Positions 6,271-8,224 of a stretch of DNA of 8,224 nucleotides are shown piece by piece; within the stretch, counting starts at the first letter, position 1, and each line of letters opens with the position of its first letter. The DNA comes from Gammaproteobacteria bacterium (GTDB lineage: Bacteria > Pseudomonadota > Gammaproteobacteria > DRLM01): assembly GCA_015490395.1 (NCBI GenBank), contig WFXX01000053.1, positions 1-8,224 of the forward strand. Direction: 5' to 3'. The notes under the pieces are model-generated. The model had not been told where the DNA came from and ran no database searches. It saw only the letters and a list, made by a program, of their open reading frames with translations. The position numbers were made by a program, and so were the translations under genes.

Positions 6271-7401
6271 ATGGAGCGACATCTGCACGGCCGGGACGGC
6301 CGGCCCCTGAAGGGCCGGGGGGCCACGGCCAACCCCGCGCCCCGCTACGAGGCGGTGCGGGTGGAGGCCCCGGAGGCCCCCGACGGCTGGGCCCTGGACC
6401 CCGATCCGGACGGCGGCCTGGATCAGGGGCCGGGGCGGCTGCGCACCGTGCTGGGGGTGGATACCTCCCGCACGGTCATCACCCGCAACCGCTCACCGGA
6501 TGTGCCCTTCGACCGCTCGATCAACCCCTATCGGGGCTGCGAGCACGGCTGCGTCTACTGCTTCGCCCGCCCCACCCACGCCTACCTGGGCCTCTCTCCC
6601 GGGCTGGACTTCGAGGCGCGGATCTTCCACAAGCCTCGGGCCCCGGAGCTGCTGGAGCGGGAGCTGGCCCGCCCCGGCTACCGCTGCGCCCCCCTGGCGC
6701 TGGGGATCAACACCGACGCCTACCAGCCGGTGGAGCGGCACCTGGGCCTGACCCGCCGCATCCTGGAGGTGCTCAGCGCCTGGAACCACCCGGTGACCCT
6801 GGTCACCAAGTCGGCCCTGGTGGAGCGGGACCTGGACCTGCTGGCGGACATGGCCCGCCGGCGTCTGGTGCACGTGGCCTTCTCCGTCACCACCCTGGAC
6901 CGGGAGCTGGCCCGCACCCTGGAGCCGCGGGCCACCGCCCCCGGGCGGCGCCTGGAGGCCCTGGCGCGGCTGGCCGGGGCGGGGGTGCCCGTGGGGGTGA
7001 TGGTCGCCCCCCTGATCCCAGCGCTCACCGATGGGGAGCTGGAGGCCATCCTGACCCGGGCCCGGGAGGCGGGGGCGGCCTTCGCCGGCTACGTGCTGCT
7101 GCGCCTGCCCCACGAGGTCAAGGGGCTGTTTCAGGGCTGGCTCGAGACCCACCGGCCCCTGCAGGCCAGCAGGGTCATGGCCCTGCTGCGGGCCTGCCGG
7201 GGCGGGCGGGACTACGAGGCCCGCTTCGGCGCCCGCATGGAGGGCACCGGGCCCTACGCCGCGCTGCTGCGACGCCGCTTCGAGCTGGCCGCCCGGCGCC
7301 TGGGCTACCGCGCCCCCCCACCGCTCGAGGCCTCCCGCTTCGGCCCACCGCGCGCCTCCGGGAAGCAGCTGGAGCTCTTCGATCCCGCGACGGAAGGCTG
7401 A
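6271..7401 (+). CDS. PA0069-family radical SAM protein (spore photoproduct lyase-related)
   Basis: This is a radical S-adenosylmethionine protein of the PA0069/SPL-like group; its substrate is not established. The 376 residues show the family's N-terminal LKGRGA...NP..RYE motif (13-26). The [4Fe-4S] site CEHGCVYC follows, with C90, C94 and C97 in CX3CX2C spacing, preceded by SINPYRGC. The partial TIM-barrel continues with GINTDAYQPVER (about 144-155) and LVTKSALVERDLDLL. The C-terminus ends with a flexible stretch carrying QLELF (366-370), which fits the bacterial beta sliding clamp consensus QL[S/D]LF. The family's relation to SPL, the clamp motif and the divergent glycosylase suggest a DNA repair or modification role; this is inference. 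ATG 6271 has no Shine-Dalgarno at normal distance (GGGG is too close), so it may be leaderless. It lies in the same direction as the kinase, 57 nt upstream. Confidence 0.9.
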   Translation: MERHLHGRDGRPLKGRGATANPAPRYEAVRVEAPEAPDGWALDPDPDGGLDQGPGRLRTVLGVDTSRTVITRNRSPDVPFDRSINPYRGCEHGCVYCFARPTHAYLGLSPGLDFEARIFHKPRAPELLERELARPGYRCAPLALGINTDAYQPVERHLGLTRRILEVLSAWNHPVTLVTKSALVERDLDLLADMARRRLVHVAFSVTTLDRELARTLEPRATAPGRRLEALARLAGAGVPVGVMVAPLIPALTDGELEAILTRAREAGAAFAGYVLLRLPHEVKGLFQGWLETHRPLQASRVMALLRACRGGRDYEARFGARMEGTGPYAALLRRRFELAARRLGYRAPPPLEASRFGPPRASGKQLELFDPATEG

Positions 7402-7431
7402 GGAGAGGGACGCTGGTGCACAATAGGGGCG

Positions 7432-7458
7432 GCCGTCATCCCGAGAGGTCCCGACGGC
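7432..7458 (+). repeat. 6-bp inverted repeat enclosing the kinase ribosome binding site
   Basis: GCCGTC (7432-7437) and GACGGC (7453-7458) are exact reverse complements. The second arm abuts ATG 7459, and the Shine-Dalgarno GAGAGG (7443-7448) lies in the 15-nt loop. It could modulate kinase translation, but a 6-bp pairing in DNA this GC-rich may be chance. Confidence 0.25.
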
Positions 7459-8224
7459 ATGGGCGGGCAGGAGCGAGCGGCACCCACGCAGCGGGGTCGA
7501 GGGGGCGGCGGGCGGCGCGCGCCGGCCCGCATCCGCTCCTTCGACTTCCCGCCGGGCATGGCGCTGGGGGACCGCTACGAGATCGTCCAGTACCTGGGCG
7601 CCGGGTGGGAGGGCGAGGTCTACCTGGTGCGCGAGCGGGCCACGGGCATCGAGCGCACCGCCAAGTTCTTCTATCCCCAGCGCAACGTGCGGGACCGGGC
7701 GGCCATCTTCTATGCCAAGAAGCTGCACCGGCTGCGTCAATGTCCCATCGTCATCCAGTACTGCGCGCGGGACCGCATCGACTTCCACGGCGTCCCCGTG
7801 ACCTTCCTGATCTCGGAGTACGTGGAGGGGGAGCTGCTCTCGAGCTTCCTTCAGCGCCAGCCGGGAGGCCGGCTCAGCCCCTTCCAGGCCGTGCACCTGC
7901 TCCATGCCCTGGCCCGCGGCATCGAGTGCATCCACGCCCAGGGCGAGTACCACGGGGACCTGCACACGGACAACATCATGGTGCAGCGCTTCGGCCTGGG
8001 CTTCGAGATCAAGCTGCTGGACATGTTCCACTGGGGGGCGCCGCGGGCCGAGCACATCCATGCCGACGTGCTGGACCTGGTGCGCATCTTCTACGACGCC
8101 CTGGGGGGACGGGCCCACTACCGACGCCAGCCGCCGGAGGTCAAGGCCATCTGCTGCGGCCTGCAGCGCGGCCGGATCCTACGCAAGTTTCGCACCGCGG
8201 GGCAGCTGCGCCAGTACCTGGAGA
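7459..8224 (+). CDS. Protein kinase-like protein with atypical HGD and DMF motifs, cut by window end
   Basis: Hanks-type kinase fold, presumably phosphorylating Ser/Thr; substrate unknown. Of 255 visible residues, 1-30 are a Gly/Arg-rich tail. The glycine loop is LGAGWEGEVY (46-55) and the ATP lysine is K69 (TAKFFYP). LISEYVEGELL (118-127) is the hinge. The catalytic loop reads HGDLHTDN (165-172), with D167 and N172 kept but Arg of HRD replaced by Gly. The metal-binding segment is LLDMFHWG (186-193), so D188 is kept while DFG has become DMF. The helix-C region (AAIFYAKKLHRL) lacks an obvious glutamate. Catalysis is possible, but the RD-type activation mechanism is absent. A family with this layout occurs in gammaproteobacteria as far as I recall. 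ATG 7459 has GAGAGG 10 nt upstream; ATG 7558 (MALGDRYE) is an alternative that drops the tail. The C-terminus lies outside the window. Confidence 0.88.
   Translation, partial: MGGQERAAPTQRGRGGGGRRAPARIRSFDFPPGMALGDRYEIVQYLGAGWEGEVYLVRERATGIERTAKFFYPQRNVRDRAAIFYAKKLHRLRQCPIVIQYCARDRIDFHGVPVTFLISEYVEGELLSSFLQRQPGGRLSPFQAVHLLHALARGIECIHAQGEYHGDLHTDNIMVQRFGLGFEIKLLDMFHWGAPRAEHIHADVLDLVRIFYDALGGRAHYRRQPPEVKAICCGLQRGRILRKFRTAGQLRQYLE

Noticed and set aside
6193..6288. N-terminal extension of the glycosylase to ATG 6288
   Set aside because: It would overlap the divergent radical SAM start and has no similarity to SMUG1 N-termini. ATG 6192 has its own GGAG.
6493..8118. 541-codon minus-strand open frame opposite the radical SAM and kinase genes
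   Set aside because: It spans two well-supported plus-strand genes and their gap, has a Gly/Gln/Val/His-rich composition and shows no recognisable domain.
1..8224. tRNA or rRNA genes, CRISPR array, insertion sequence or attachment site
   Set aside because: I saw no cloverleaf-like segment, regularly spaced repeats, transposase or integrase coding, or terminal inverted repeats. Composition is uniform across the window.

Overview
The window is strikingly GC-rich, with strong third-position G/C bias on both strands. It looks like ordinary chromosome of a high-GC gammaproteobacterium. The M3 peptidase and NhaA align almost residue for residue with E. coli OpdA/PrlC and NhaA, and the PA0069-type radical SAM protein and the HGD-type kinase are, from memory, typical of Pseudomonas/Ectothiorhodospiraceae-like lineages. 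The exact taxon cannot be fixed. I see no rRNA, tRNA, insertion sequence, prophage, integron or CRISPR array.

Layout. From 6192 down to 1358 four minus-strand genes form a probable operon: a SMUG1-type uracil-DNA glycosylase (5470-6192), oligopeptidase A prlC (3378-5414), the Na+/H+ antiporter nhaA (2151-3374) and exonuclease III xthA (1358-2134). The gaps are 55, 3 and about 16 nt. A perfect 10-bp GC-only hairpin lies in the first gap, just upstream of the prlC ribosome binding site. After a 129-nt gap holding a CCCCGGGG repeat pair and a tandem TTGACATCCC repeat, a further minus-strand gene starts at 1228 with an excellent RBS. It breaks frame after about 40 codons, continues in the +1 frame and runs off the left edge. 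I do not recognise this protein. It has two long charged helical segments around a Gly/Ala/Ser-rich stretch, followed by a probable beta domain.

On the plus strand, divergent from the glycosylase across 78 nt, is a PA0069-family (spore photoproduct lyase-related) radical SAM gene (6271-7401) whose C-terminus carries a textbook beta-clamp-binding peptide, QLELF. A Hanks-type protein kinase with altered HRD and DFG motifs follows (7459 to the right edge).

How the genes fit together. Three products act, or probably act, on DNA. SMUG1 makes abasic sites and ExoIII cuts them, and both are in one transcription unit. The divergent radical SAM protein may act at the replication clamp. PrlC (cytoplasmic peptide turnover) and NhaA (sodium/pH homeostasis) are housekeeping genes within the operon. 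The parts least explained by known biology are the left-edge protein, the clamp motif on the radical SAM protein and the atypical kinase.
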